A stretch of 45,107 bases of DNA from Modestobacter excelsi (lineage in GTDB: Bacteria; Actinomycetota; Actinomycetes; Mycobacteriales; Geodermatophilaceae): positions 1-45,107 of the forward strand of contig NZ_SJEX01000040.1 in NCBI RefSeq assembly GCF_005930495.1, given 5' to 3'. This document shows positions 16,883-25,160 of this stretch, piece by piece. Position 1 is the stretch's first letter. Every line of letters starts with the position of its first letter. The notes under the pieces are model-generated. The model did no database searches. It was not told the DNA's origin and worked only from the letters and a program-made list of their open reading frames with translations. The translations under genes and the position numbers were made by a program.

Positions 16883-18919
16883 GTGTCTCTCCCCGCCACC
16901 TCCGAGACCACCGCCGCCGATCCCGTCCTCACCGCCGAGCGCGACCACCTGGCGCTCGCCGCGTCCTGCCTCACCCAGATGCGCACGGCCGCCGTCGCGG
17001 TCACCGACGCCGGCGTCGACGCCTGGGCGTCCGAACGGCTCGGTGCCGCCCGGGCCGAACGCCTCGCCGCCCTGGCCCACGACCCCGGTGTGCCGGCCTT
17101 CTTCGGGCGGACCGACGCCGACGCGGAGAGCTTCCACATCGGCCGCCGGCACGTCCGGGACGCGGCCGGCGACCCGGTGGTCATCGACTGGCGGGCGCCG
17201 ATGAGCCGGCCGTTCTACCAGGCCAGCCCCGCCGATCCGCAGGGCCTGGTGCGCCGCCGCCGGTTCGGCTTCGCGGGGGGCGAGCTGACCAGCTACGAGG
17301 ACGAGTTCCTCGCCGCCGGGGAGGAGCGCGACAGCGACGTCCTGCGGCAGGAGATCGAGCGCCCGCGCAGCGGCCCGATGCGCGACATCGTCGCCACCAT
17401 CCAGCCTGACCAGGACGACATCGTCCGGGCGCCGCTCACCGAGTCGATCTGCGTGCAGGGCGCCCCGGGCACCGGCAAGACGGCGGTCGGGCTGCACCGC
17501 GCCGCCTACCTGCTCTACACCCACGGCGGGCAGCTGGCCCGCACCGGCGTGCTGGTGGTCGGCCCCAACCGGGCCTTCCTGCGCTACATCGAGCAGGTGC
17601 TCCCGGCGCTCGGTGAGGTGGAGGTCGACCAGGCGACGGTCGCCGACCTCACCGCGCGGGTGACCGTGCGGGCCGAGGACGAGCCCGCCGTCGCCGTGCT
17701 CAAGGGCGACCCGCGGATGGCCGAGGTGCTTCGCCGGGCGCTGTGGGGCGGGATCAGCAAGCCGGTGGACTCGGTGCAGGTGACGCTCACCGGGCGTCGG
17801 TACCGGATCAGCGTCGAGCGGCTCAAGCGGTTCGTCGACGACCTGCGCCGGGCCGGCACCAGCGGCGTCGACGACCAGCAGGTCCTGCACTACGCCGCCG
17901 GGCGGGAGCGGCTGGCCATGAGCCTGGCCGAGTACGCCCGCCGGCTGAAGGAGGCAGGCGGCGGGAGCCCCACCGACGCGGAGACCCGCCGCACGGCCCG
18001 CAGCGCGGAGGTGCGCGCGTTCTGCGACGCGGTGTGGCCGGCCGTCGACGCGGCCGCCCTGGTGTGCGGGCTGCTCTCCGAGCCCGACCGGCTGGCCCGG
18101 GCCGCCCGCGGGGTGCTCACCGAGGATGAGCAGGCGCTGCTGCTCTGGTCGTCGCCGCCGCGCTCGGTGCGCGCCGCCCGCTGGACGCCCGCCGACGCCG
18201 TGCTCGTCGACGAGGTCGCCGGGATGCTCGAGCGCACGCCGGGCTACGGGCACGTCGTCGTCGACGAGGCGCAGGACCTCTCGCCCATGCAGTGCCGGGC
18301 GGTGGCCCGGCGGCTGGCGGCGGGGTCGCTGACCGTGCTCGGTGACCTCGCCCAGGCCACCAGCCCGTGGTCGGCGGCCGACTGGTCGCAGACGCTGTCG
18401 GGGCTGGGCCGCCCGGACACCACCGTGCGCCCGTTGACCCGCGGCTACCGGGTGCCCGGCGAGGTGCTCGACTTCGCCAACCGGCTGCTGCCCCGGATCG
18501 CCCCCGGGCTGCCCGCCGCGACGGCGGTGCGCCGGGAGCCGGGGTCGCTGCGGCTGCGGCCGGTGTCGCTGCTCGCGGGGCCGCTGGCCGAGGTGGTCGG
18601 CGAGCTGGCCGCGACCGAGGGGTCCACCGGGGTCGTCTGCGCCGACGCCGCGGTGGCCGACGTGGTCGGGCTGCTGCAGGCGGCCGGCCTGGACGTCGCG
18701 GCGCTGGCCGACGACGGCTCGGAGCCGACCCGCGTGTCGGTCGTGCCGGCCACCCTGGTCAAGGGGCTGGAGTTCGACTCCGTGGTGGTGGTGGAGCCGG
18801 CGGCCATCGTGGCCGCCGAACCGCGCGGCCTGCACCGGCTCTACGTCGTGCTGACCCGCGCGGTGAGCAGCCTGGTGGTGCTGCACGCCGGCGACCTGCC
18901 CGACCTGCTCCAGGCGTAG
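16883..18919 (+). CDS. helR: HelD/HelR-like RNA polymerase recycling ATPase (UvrD/Rep superfamily 1)
   Basis: A 678-aa SF1-like ATPase. The N-terminal arm (1-150, LALAASCLTQMRTAA; ESFHIGRRHVRD; VVIDWRAPMSRPFYQ) is characteristic of HelD. Walker A G193-APGTGKT200, Walker B/DEAQD near 455 (VVVDEAQDLSPMQCRAVARR), RGYRVPGEV, VKGLEFDSVVVVEP and RLYVVLTRA follow. HelD proteins dislodge RNA polymerase from DNA; in actinomycetes the HelR type also displaces rifamycin. The region between about 210 and 420 would carry the secondary-channel and clamp-opening elements. Whether it is HelR proper or general HelD cannot be settled without an alignment; no rifamycin element is upstream. Confidence 0.85.
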   Translation: MSLPATSETTAADPVLTAERDHLALAASCLTQMRTAAVAVTDAGVDAWASERLGAARAERLAALAHDPGVPAFFGRTDADAESFHIGRRHVRDAAGDPVVIDWRAPMSRPFYQASPADPQGLVRRRRFGFAGGELTSYEDEFLAAGEERDSDVLRQEIERPRSGPMRDIVATIQPDQDDIVRAPLTESICVQGAPGTGKTAVGLHRAAYLLYTHGGQLARTGVLVVGPNRAFLRYIEQVLPALGEVEVDQATVADLTARVTVRAEDEPAVAVLKGDPRMAEVLRRALWGGISKPVDSVQVTLTGRRYRISVERLKRFVDDLRRAGTSGVDDQQVLHYAAGRERLAMSLAEYARRLKEAGGGSPTDAETRRTARSAEVRAFCDAVWPAVDAAALVCGLLSEPDRLARAARGVLTEDEQALLLWSSPPRSVRAARWTPADAVLVDEVAGMLERTPGYGHVVVDEAQDLSPMQCRAVARRLAAGSLTVLGDLAQATSPWSAADWSQTLSGLGRPDTTVRPLTRGYRVPGEVLDFANRLLPRIAPGLPAATAVRREPGSLRLRPVSLLAGPLAEVVGELAATEGSTGVVCADAAVADVVGLLQAAGLDVAALADDGSEPTRVSVVPATLVKGLEFDSVVVVEPAAIVAAEPRGLHRLYVVLTRAVSSLVVLHAGDLPDLLQA

Positions 18920-18940
18920 CAGGAAGGGCGGAGGGACGAG

Positions 18941-19297
18941 ATGGGCACCGCACTGGCCTGGGTGAACGCGACGGTGGCCTTCGGGCTGGAGCTGGCGGCG
19001 CTCGCCGTGCTCGGGTGGGCTGGCTGGCAGCTCGGCGGCCCGGTCGCCGTCCGGGTGGTGCTGGCGGTGGCGCTGCCGGTGGCGGCCGCGGTGCTGTGGA
19101 GCTCGTTCGCGGCGCCGCGGGCGGCCCACCCGTCGGCGGCCGGCCGGCTCGCCGTCCAGGCGCTGGTGTTCGGGGCGGCGGCAGTGCTGCTGGCCTGGGG
19201 TGCCTCGCCTCGCTGGGGCGTGCTGTTCGCGGTCGTGGTGGTGGCGAACCTGGTCGCTGCCGCCGTGCTGCCGTCCGTCGGGTCGCCCACTGCCTGA
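18941..19297 (+). CDS. YrdB family (DUF2568) membrane protein
   Basis: A 118-aa protein with four hydrophobic helices (roughly residues 8-28, 35-55, 68-86 and 92-112) and the family's NxxxAFxLELxAL-like start (NATVAFGLELAALAVLGWAG). It is an integral membrane protein of unknown function. GGAGGGACGAG precedes ATG 18941, 21 nt after the HelD-like stop, so the pair is probably co-transcribed. No active-site residues are evident. Confidence 0.82.
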   Translation: MGTALAWVNATVAFGLELAALAVLGWAGWQLGGPVAVRVVLAVALPVAAAVLWSSFAAPRAAHPSAAGRLAVQALVFGAAAVLLAWGASPRWGVLFAVVVVANLVAAAVLPSVGSPTA

Positions 19298-19307
19298 CCT
19301 GCGTCTC

Positions 19308-19319
19308 TAGGCTGCGCGC
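19308..19319 (+). promoter_or_regulatory. Leaderless promoter of ppk2
   Basis: TAGGCT (19308-19313) is followed by exactly 6 nt and then ATG 19320, with no ribosome binding site. It is one of several such -10-N6-start arrangements in the window. Confidence 0.55.
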
Positions 19320-20171
19320 ATGGCCGACTCCCTGCGCGACGCGCTGCGTGCCCCGGCGCCGCCGGTCCAGCTCTCCCGGCTGGACCCCCGCGCCATCCCG
19401 CTGGCCCCCGGGTCCAAGGAGCGGACCCGCGACGTGATGCTCGCCGAGGGGGAGAAGCTGGCCGAGCTGCAGGAGCGTCTGTACGCCGAGGGCGCCACCG
19501 GTGGCCGGCGGCGGGTGCTGCTCCTGCTGCAGGGGATGGACACCAGCGGCAAGGGCGGGGTGGTGTCGCACGTCGTGGGCGCCGTCCAGCCGCAGGGAGT
19601 CGAGGTCACCGCCTTCAAGAAGCCCACGCCCGAGGAGCTGCGGCACTCCTTCCTCTGGCGGGTGCGCCGCGCGGTGCCCGGGCCGGGGATCATCGGCGTG
19701 TTCGACCGCTCCCACTACGAGGACGTGCTGATCGGCCGGGTCCGCGAGCTGGCCGCCCCCGACGTCATCGAGCGCCGCTACACCGAGATCGTCCGCTTCG
19801 AGCAGCAGCTGGCCGACGACGACGTCACCCTGGTGAAGTGCTTCCTGCACATCTCGCCGTGGGAGCAGAAGGAACGGCTGCTCGCCCGGCTCGACGACTC
19901 GGCCAAGCGGTGGAAGTTCAAACCCGGCGACCTGGACGAGCGGGCGCTCTGGCCGGCCTACCAGCGCGCCTACGAGATCGCGCTGGAGCGGACGAGCACC
20001 GCCACCAACCCGTGGTACGTCGTCCCCAGCGACCGGAAGTGGTACCGGAACTGGGCCGTGGGCCGGCTGCTGCTGGAGACGCTGACCGAGCTGGACCCGC
20101 GGCTGCCCGAGCCCACCTACGACGTGGCCGAGCAGCGGGACCGGCTGATCGAGGAGCACCCGATCAGCTGA
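19320..20171 (+). CDS. ppk2: Polyphosphate kinase 2 family protein
   Basis: A 283-aa PPK2. Walker A GMDTSGKGG (72-80), Walker B FDRSHYEDVL (128-137) and lid motif KRWKFKPGDL are intact, along with ERRYTEIVRFE and STATNPWYVVPSDRKWYRNW. PPK2 enzymes transfer phosphate from polyphosphate to nucleoside mono- or diphosphates. The single-domain form with this N-terminus resembles the AMP/ADP-phosphorylating classes, but class assignment needs a tree. It converges on the YihY gene with an 8-nt overlap of coding ends (20164-20171). Confidence 0.93.
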   Translation: MADSLRDALRAPAPPVQLSRLDPRAIPLAPGSKERTRDVMLAEGEKLAELQERLYAEGATGGRRRVLLLLQGMDTSGKGGVVSHVVGAVQPQGVEVTAFKKPTPEELRHSFLWRVRRAVPGPGIIGVFDRSHYEDVLIGRVRELAAPDVIERRYTEIVRFEQQLADDDVTLVKCFLHISPWEQKERLLARLDDSAKRWKFKPGDLDERALWPAYQRAYEIALERTSTATNPWYVVPSDRKWYRNWAVGRLLLETLTELDPRLPEPTYDVAEQRDRLIEEHPIS

Positions 20172-21021
20172 CCGGGGCCGCTTCCCGGGCTGCCCGTCCC
20201 CGGCGCACGCGGGCGTCCAGCGCCTCGGTGAACAGCCAGCCGGCGATCAGCACGAAGTGCAGCAGGAACAGCCAGAAGGACACCGCGGCGACCCCGCCGA
20301 CCACGGTGAGCCCGCCGAAGGGGGCACCCAGGTCGAGCGGCAGGGACAGGAAGACCACGAACCCCTGCAGGAAGCCCGACAGCGAGGCCGCGGTGAACAG
20401 CGCCCCGACGACGACGGCGCCCCACCGCAGCCGACCGGCCGCGACCACCCGGAAGACCCAGATCAGCGGCACCGTCAGCGCCGCCAGCACCGAGTAGTAG
20501 CCGAGCGCGAAGCCGCCCAGCGTCGGGCCCAGGCCGGGTCGGTCGGCGAGCTCGGCGAGCAGCCGGCCGACCAGCAGCAGCGGGTAGAGCAGCAGCGGCG
20601 CCAGCAGCAGCAGCGGCAGCGAGGTCAGCCGCCCGCGCCAGGCGGTGAACCGGTCGGTCGCCGGGCTGAACCGCAGCAGCGCCCGGCGGATGCCCTCGCC
20701 GTAGAGCGAGATCGGCAGCAGGGTCAGCACCGCCTGCAGCACGCTCAGGGAGGTGCCCGCCTCGGCCAGCCGGGCGAGCGCGTCCGGGGCGCCGAGCTGG
20801 TCGGGGAGCACCTCGCCGAGCCGGCCGGCGAGCTCCCGGACGGTCGCCGGGCTGGTGAGCCAGCTGGTCAGCGCCAGGGACAGCACCAGCGCCGGGACGA
20901 CGGCGATCCCGGCGTAGAAGGTCAGGCCGGCGGCGATCAGGGCGGTGTCCCGGCCGGTCAGCCGGCCGCGGATCGTCACCAGCAGGCCGCGCGCCTCGTC
21001 CACCAGCTGCACCATGGCCAT
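20164..21021 (-). CDS. YihY/virulence factor BrkB family membrane protein
   Basis: A 285-aa inner-membrane protein with about six transmembrane helices. Family features are an early helix reading TALIAAGLTFYAGIAVVPALVL, a soluble loop (VRELAGRLGEVLPDQLGAPD) and the late motif GAPFGGLTVVGGVAAVSFWLF. Proteins of this family were misnamed RNase BN; the transport or envelope role remains unproven. Start codons ATG 21021 and ATG 21015 are both possible. Its promoter faces the small membrane protein gene upstream on the same strand. Confidence 0.85.
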   Translation of the reverse strand: MAMVQLVDEARGLLVTIRGRLTGRDTALIAAGLTFYAGIAVVPALVLSLALTSWLTSPATVRELAGRLGEVLPDQLGAPDALARLAEAGTSLSVLQAVLTLLPISLYGEGIRRALLRFSPATDRFTAWRGRLTSLPLLLLAPLLLYPLLLVGRLLAELADRPGLGPTLGGFALGYYSVLAALTVPLIWVFRVVAAGRLRWGAVVVGALFTAASLSGFLQGFVVFLSLPLDLGAPFGGLTVVGGVAAVSFWLFLLHFVLIAGWLFTEALDARVRRGRAAREAAPVS

Positions 21022-21071
21022 TCGACCAGGTGTGGCCCGGTCGCGCCCGTCGGACCGGTGTGGGGAACCGC

Positions 21072-21215
21072 TCAGGCGTTGCCGCCCACCAGCAGCATGT
21101 AACCGAAGATCACCAGGATGATCAGCACCACGACGCTGAGGACGATGAGCCGGAAGCGGTTCCGCGGCACCTGCCGCTGCGCGTGGTCGTCGTGGTCCCG
21201 ATGCGGGGTGCTCAT
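21072..21215 (-). CDS. Single-pass small membrane protein
   Basis: A 47-aa protein: a polar, His/Arg-rich N-terminus (STPHRDHDDHAQRQVPRNR), one hydrophobic helix (LIVLSVVVLIILVIFGYMLL) and a short VGGNA tail. AGGAG lies 6 nt before ATG 21215, which favours this start over the longer in-frame start at 21290 inside the neighbouring gene. The topology is predicted N-in, C-out. No family is recognised. Confidence 0.65.
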   Translation of the reverse strand: MSTPHRDHDDHAQRQVPRNRFRLIVLSVVVLIILVIFGYMLLVGGNA

Positions 21216-21286
21216 CTGTGCTCCTGGGGTCTGTGCTGCGGCCCGGACCGGCTCGCCTGGTCCTCCGGTGCCCAGTTCTGCCGCGC

Positions 21287-22840
21287 TCACCCCTCGGCGC
21301 CGAGCAGGTGCTGGGCCGCGGCGAAGCCGCCGAGCCCGCTGACCGCCCCGCCGCGCACCGTCCCGCCGGAGGAGGCGGCCACCACCCGGGGGTGCGGCGT
21401 CGCCACGCCCCAGGTGCCCGCCTGCGCCGGCTCGTCCGCGACCGGCCAGGACAGGTCGCCGTGGAAGATGTGCCCGCCCGGCATCGCCAGCGCGGCCTCC
21501 ACGTCCAGCGGGGACGACGCCTGCAGGCAGGGCCGGCCGTCGGCGTCCAGCGCGAGGCAGTCCGCCAGCGGCTCGGTCAGGTGCGCGTCCAGCTGGGCCA
21601 CCACCCGGCGCACCGCCTCCTCCCGGGTGCCCACCGGGTCCGCGGCGTAGAGCTCAGCCGGGGTGTGCAGGCCGAACAGGGTCAGCGTCGACAGCCCCGT
21701 GCCCCCGACGATCGAGGGGTCGGTCAGCGAGTGGCAGTACACCTCGAACGGGACGACGTCGGGCAACCGCCCACCCGCTGCCTGCGCGTACGCGGCGTCG
21801 ATCTGCGAGGCCGCCTCGTCGACGTGCAGCGTGCCGCCGAACACGAGCCGCGGATCGGCGCCGGAGCGGAGCCCGGGCAGCCGCTGCAGCACCATGTTGA
21901 CCTTCAGCTGCGAGCCCGACGGCCGGACCGGGGACGGTGCGCCGAGCAGGTCGTCGAGCACCGCCGGGGCGGCGCCGCTGACCGCGTACCCGGCGTCGGC
22001 GGCGTGCGCCGTCCCCGCGTCGTCGGTCCAGTGCACCGTGACGCCGTCCGGGCGGGTCTCCAGCGCGGTCACGGTGGCGCCGGTGACCAGCTCGGCCCCG
22101 GCCGCCCGGGCGGCGGTGGCCAGCGCGCCGCTGACCGCGCCCATGCCGCCCACCGGCACCCGCCAGCGGCCGGTCCCGTTGCCGATGAGGTGGTAGAGGA
22201 AGCAGCGGCCGGCCAGCCCGTCCGCGGCGTGCACGTCGGCGAAGGTGCCGATCAGGCCGTCGGTGAGCGCCACGCCGCGGACGTCGTCGTCGGCGAGGTG
22301 GTCGGCTACGACGTCGGCCAGCGGGCGCTCGCGCAGGTCGTGCCAGATGCCGGGGTCGCGCAGCCGGCCCTCGAGCTCCGCGGGCGAGGGCAGCGGCTGG
22401 GTCAGCGTGGGCGCCAGGTCCTCGGCCAGGGTGGACAGCCGGCCGTAGAACCGCTGCCAGCCGGCCAGCTCGTCGTCCGAGCCGGTCAGTGCGCGGAAGG
22501 ACGCCGCGGTCTCCGGTCCCTCGTCCCGCTCGACCAGGAGGCCGCGGTGGGAACCCTGCCGGCGGACCGGCGTGTACGACGCCACCGACCGGTCCAGCAG
22601 GGTCAGCGGCAGCGCCAGGTCGGCGACGACCCGGTCCGGCAGCAGGCTGACCAGGTAGGAGTACGCCGACAGCCGGACGTCGACGCCGGCGAAGACCTGC
22701 TGGCTGATCGCGGCGCCGCCGAGCACCTCGCGCCGCTCGAGCACCAGCACCGACCAGCCGGCCCGGGCCAGGTAGGCGGCGGCGGTCAGCCCGTTGTGCC
22801 CACCGCCGACGACCACCGCGTCGTACCGGACGGCGGTCAT
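21287..22840 (-). CDS. NAD(P)/FAD-dependent oxidoreductase, phytoene desaturase/PYROXD2-like
   Basis: A 517-aa flavoprotein. The N-terminal FAD motif is VVVGGGHNGLTAAAYLARAG with the ERREVLGGAA extension typical of CrtI-like amine-oxidase superfamily members. GTGRWRVPVGGMGAVSGAL and the C-terminal HIFHGDLSWP and PHPRVVAASSGGTVRGGAVSGLGG also match. This group of standalone actinobacterial proteins is usually annotated as phytoene desaturase-like, but no carotenoid genes adjoin, so a role in carotenoid synthesis is not supported. ATG 22840 overlaps the stop of a 38-codon GNAT remnant (ATGA). Confidence 0.85.
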   Translation of the reverse strand: MTAVRYDAVVVGGGHNGLTAAAYLARAGWSVLVLERREVLGGAAISQQVFAGVDVRLSAYSYLVSLLPDRVVADLALPLTLLDRSVASYTPVRRQGSHRGLLVERDEGPETAASFRALTGSDDELAGWQRFYGRLSTLAEDLAPTLTQPLPSPAELEGRLRDPGIWHDLRERPLADVVADHLADDDVRGVALTDGLIGTFADVHAADGLAGRCFLYHLIGNGTGRWRVPVGGMGAVSGALATAARAAGAELVTGATVTALETRPDGVTVHWTDDAGTAHAADAGYAVSGAAPAVLDDLLGAPSPVRPSGSQLKVNMVLQRLPGLRSGADPRLVFGGTLHVDEAASQIDAAYAQAAGGRLPDVVPFEVYCHSLTDPSIVGGTGLSTLTLFGLHTPAELYAADPVGTREEAVRRVVAQLDAHLTEPLADCLALDADGRPCLQASSPLDVEAALAMPGGHIFHGDLSWPVADEPAQAGTWGVATPHPRVVAASSGGTVRGGAVSGLGGFAAAQHLLGAEG

Positions 22841-22953
22841 GCCGGCACCCGGGCGAAGTCGCCGTCGCAGAGGTCGCGCATCTCGACCTGCTGGGCGGTG
22901 GTCAGCTGCTGGACGACCGGGTCGTCCCAGGTGGCGGGGGTGAGGTGCGGCAC
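22837..22953 (-). pseudogene. GNAT acetyltransferase N-terminal remnant (38 codons)
   Basis: From GTG 22953 the frame reads VPHLTPATWDDPVVQQL, TTAQQVEMRDLCDGD and stops at TGA 22837-22839. TWDDPVVQQLTTAQQVEMR matches the N-terminal helix of a group of actinobacterial GNAT proteins, where the sequence goes on through a GD(T/S)EPG loop into the acetyl-CoA fold. Here it ends right after the helix, so no acetyl-CoA site exists. The stop overlaps the desaturase-like start, so translation of this stub could feed the downstream gene as a leader. An unrelated short peptide cannot be excluded. Confidence 0.45.
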
Positions 22954-22960
22954 GTCCTGA

Positions 22961-23497
22961 TCATGCAGGGGCGTCCACCTGCTGGAGCAACCCCCACACG
23001 AACCGGGCGCGGGTGCCGCCGGGCAGGTGCACCTCCCAGCGGGGCTGCACGCCGGGGTCGACACCGACCGCGCCGGGGAGCGCGGCCACGTCGGCGACCA
23101 CGTGCTCCCAGACGAGCAGCCCGGACGACGCCGGGGGGACCGGTGAGCCCGGGGCGCGGACCAGCTGCTCGCCCAGCACGGCTCCGCCCGGGTCGGCCAG
23201 CACCTCCCACAGCAGGTGCGGCCACAGCGGCAGCGGCCAGCGGTGGACGACGAGCGGGAGGTCGCCGATGCGAACTTCGTCACTCATCGCCGGTGGACCG
23301 AGGGCAGCGCTCTGCAACGACAGGCCGTGCGGAGCTCGCGGAGCGTGCTGGAGGGCCTGCCAGCGGCGGTGCGCCGCCCGGGCCTCGGCGCGGTCGGCGC
23401 CCAGTCGGGTGAGCGCGTCGGCGACCAGGTCAGGTCGCGTGTCGGCCATCCGGCGCAGCAGGACGAGACAGAACTCCCGCCGCGCCAACCCCCGCAC
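22961..23497 (-). CDS. Hypothetical protein
   Basis: A 178-aa soluble protein without a recognised domain. The N-terminal half is basic and helical (REFCLVLLRRMADTRPDLVA, then LGADRAEARAAHRRWQAL). The C-terminal half is Trp- and Pro-rich with predicted strands (LVVHRWPLPLWPHLLWEVLA, SSGLLVWEHVV, TRARFVWGLLQQVD). GTG 23497 has CAGGCT exactly 6 nt upstream, the leaderless pattern seen elsewhere here, which supports a real gene. An inner ATG (codon 71) could start a shorter form. Confidence 0.6.
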   Translation of the reverse strand: MRGLARREFCLVLLRRMADTRPDLVADALTRLGADRAEARAAHRRWQALQHAPRAPHGLSLQSAALGPPAMSDEVRIGDLPLVVHRWPLPLWPHLLWEVLADPGGAVLGEQLVRAPGSPVPPASSGLLVWEHVVADVAALPGAVGVDPGVQPRWEVHLPGGTRARFVWGLLQQVDAPA

Positions 23498-23572
23498 CCG
23501 GCGAGCCTGTCACGCCCGGTGAGCGTGTCGGAGCACACGCCAGGAGTTTCTGCACAAATCGGGAGGAGGCGT

Positions 23573-23601
23573 TTGTCATCAGTCCATGACGCACGTACGG
23601 T
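23573..23601 (+). promoter_or_regulatory. Promoter of the riboswitch-NlpC/P60 transcript
   Basis: TTGTCA (23573-23578) and TACGGT (23596-23601) are separated by 17 bp, a good housekeeping-sigma arrangement. A start near 23608 would give a leader of about 230 nt that covers the riboswitch. Confidence 0.6.
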
Positions 23602-23652
23602 CGGCGGCGGTCCGAACGGGCAGCTCAGCCACCGCCACGGTGGCGACCGCCA

Positions 23653-23815
23653 GGACCGCCGCCGAACCACCGCGGCTCGCAGCGACACCCGCGAGCCCGT
23701 GGACCGGGGACCCACCGCAGCACTGGGGTGAAGCACCTCGCCGCCCGCACACGGGCTCGAGGTACCGGGTGTCTTCCCGCCCGAACCCGTCAGCTAACTC
23801 GGTAGGCGGCAGGTG
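23653..23815 (+). ncRNA. c-di-AMP (ydaO-yuaA) riboswitch
   Basis: The leader contains conserved ydaO-type segments in order: CCGCCGAACC near 23656, GGGGACCCACC near 23706 followed by CTGGGGTGAAG (about 23723-23733), and the hallmark CCGAACCCGTCAGCTAACTC then GGTAGGCGG ending near 23809. The class binds c-di-AMP and usually switches off cell-wall hydrolase or osmolyte genes at high ligand. It sits directly before an NlpC/P60 gene, the standard actinobacterial context. Boundaries are approximate; the variable stem lies in the middle. Confidence 0.85.
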
Positions 23816-23839
23816 GAAGAAAGGACACACCCGCCGAAC

Positions 23840-24991
23840 ATGGCGAGTACGCACCGCTCTGCCCGTCGTGACCGCACCGGCCGTCGGGTCCTCCTCACCC
23901 TCGTCGCCGCAGGCGGCGTCGTGCTCGCTCCGTTGCCGGCGCTCGCCGCCCCGGAGCAGCCCACCACCTCCCAGGAGGCCGCGGCCCTCGTCGCGGCCCG
24001 GGGACACGACCTCGAGGTCGTGACCGAGCAGTTCAACGACGCCCGTGAGGCGCTGACCACCAAGCAGGCGGAGGCCGAGCAGGCCCGCCAGCAGGTGCAG
24101 GTAGCCGAGGCCGCCGTCGGCACCGCCCGCGACCAGGTCCGCCAGGTGGCGCGCAGCGCCTACACCGGCGACCAGCTGAGCACCCTCCAGGCGATGCTGA
24201 GCAGCACGTCCGCCGACGAGATGCTCGACCGGGTCGGCACGCTCGGCACGATCGCCGACCACAACAACGAGGTGCTCGGCGCCGCGCAGGACGCGACCGA
24301 GCAGGCCGACGCCGCCGAGGCCGCCGCCACCAGGGCGACCGCCGACGCGCAGGAGCTGGTCGACCAGGTCGCCGCCCAGCAGGCCGACCTCAACACCCAG
24401 GTCGCCGAGTACAAGGCCGCGTACGACCGGCTCTCCGCCGAGGAGAAGGCGCGGGCCGAGGCGGAGGCTGCTGCCGCAGCGCGTGCCGCCGCCGCCGACG
24501 CCGCGGCCCGGGCCAGCCAGGCCGCCTCCCGGGCGGAGCGGACCCAGTCCAGCACCGCCAGCAGCAGCAGCTCGGCCGGGTCGTCCAGCCCCTCGACCGC
24601 GGCGGCGGCCGCACCTGCTGCCGCAGTCCCGGCTGCCGGTGGGGCCGCGGCGACCGCGGTCAGCACCGCGCTGGCCCAGCAGGGCAAGCCCTACGTCTGG
24701 GCGGCCGCCGGCCCGGGCTCGTTCGACTGCTCCGGGCTGGTCCAGTACGCCTACGCCGCCGCCGGGATCTCGCTGCCGCACTCCAGCGGCGCCCAGGCCG
24801 GGATGGGCACGGCCGTGACCCGAGCCCAGCTGCAGCCGGGCGACCTGATCGCCTTCTACTCCCCGGTCAGCCACATCGGCATCTACATCGGCAACGGGCA
24901 GATGGTGCACGCGCCGACGTCCGGTGACGTGGTCAAGGTCGCCAGCATCGACGTCATGGGCAGCATCACCGCCATGCGCCGCCTGGGCTGA
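23840..24991 (+). CDS. NlpC/P60 family peptidoglycan endopeptidase (RipA-like) with coiled-coil stalk
   Basis: A 383-aa secreted hydrolase. The Arg-rich start and hydrophobic core (LLTLVAAGGVVLAPLPALAA) form a signal peptide, likely cut after ALA (residue 37). Residues 40-210 are a long Ala/Glu/Gln coiled coil, 210-270 an Ala/Ser-rich linker, and 275-383 the NlpC/P60 (C40) domain with nucleophile Cys297 (FDCSGLVQYAY) and His345 (SHIGIYIG). It should cut stem-peptide bonds of peptidoglycan; the coiled coil resembles the autoinhibitory region of RipA-type enzymes. ATG 23840 is used, with AAAGGA upstream; GTG 23813 is an alternative inside the riboswitch end. Control is by the c-di-AMP leader. 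Confidence 0.92.
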   Translation: MASTHRSARRDRTGRRVLLTLVAAGGVVLAPLPALAAPEQPTTSQEAAALVAARGHDLEVVTEQFNDAREALTTKQAEAEQARQQVQVAEAAVGTARDQVRQVARSAYTGDQLSTLQAMLSSTSADEMLDRVGTLGTIADHNNEVLGAAQDATEQADAAEAAATRATADAQELVDQVAAQQADLNTQVAEYKAAYDRLSAEEKARAEAEAAAAARAAAADAAARASQAASRAERTQSSTASSSSSAGSSSPSTAAAAAPAAAVPAAGGAAATAVSTALAQQGKPYVWAAAGPGSFDCSGLVQYAYAAAGISLPHSSGAQAGMGTAVTRAQLQPGDLIAFYSPVSHIGIYIGNGQMVHAPTSGDVVKVASIDVMGSITAMRRLG

Positions 24992-25058
24992 ACGACACAC
25001 CCGCGGCTCCCCTCACCGCTCGCACGCTCGCGGCGAGCCTCTGAACCGGGCCCTCGCT

Positions 25059-25086
25059 GCCCCGGCTGCCTCACGGCGGCCGGGGC
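25059..25086 (+). terminator. Terminator hairpin of the NlpC/P60 gene
   Basis: Twelve base pairs, GCCCCGGCTGCC with GGCGGCCGGGGC (one G-U), around a TCAC loop, 67 nt after the stop. It is the only strong hairpin between this gene and the next, though without a T tract. Confidence 0.65.
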
Positions 25087-25160
25087 ACCGCCGTGTCGAG
25101 GGTGAGCCAGGTCCCACGGGCACGATGGGCAGTCCCGTCCCGGCCGAGCAGAGGAGCACC

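Noticed and set aside
21287-22840. Carotenoid biosynthesis locus
   Set aside because: No phytoene synthase, cyclase or prenyl transferase gene adjoins the desaturase-like gene.
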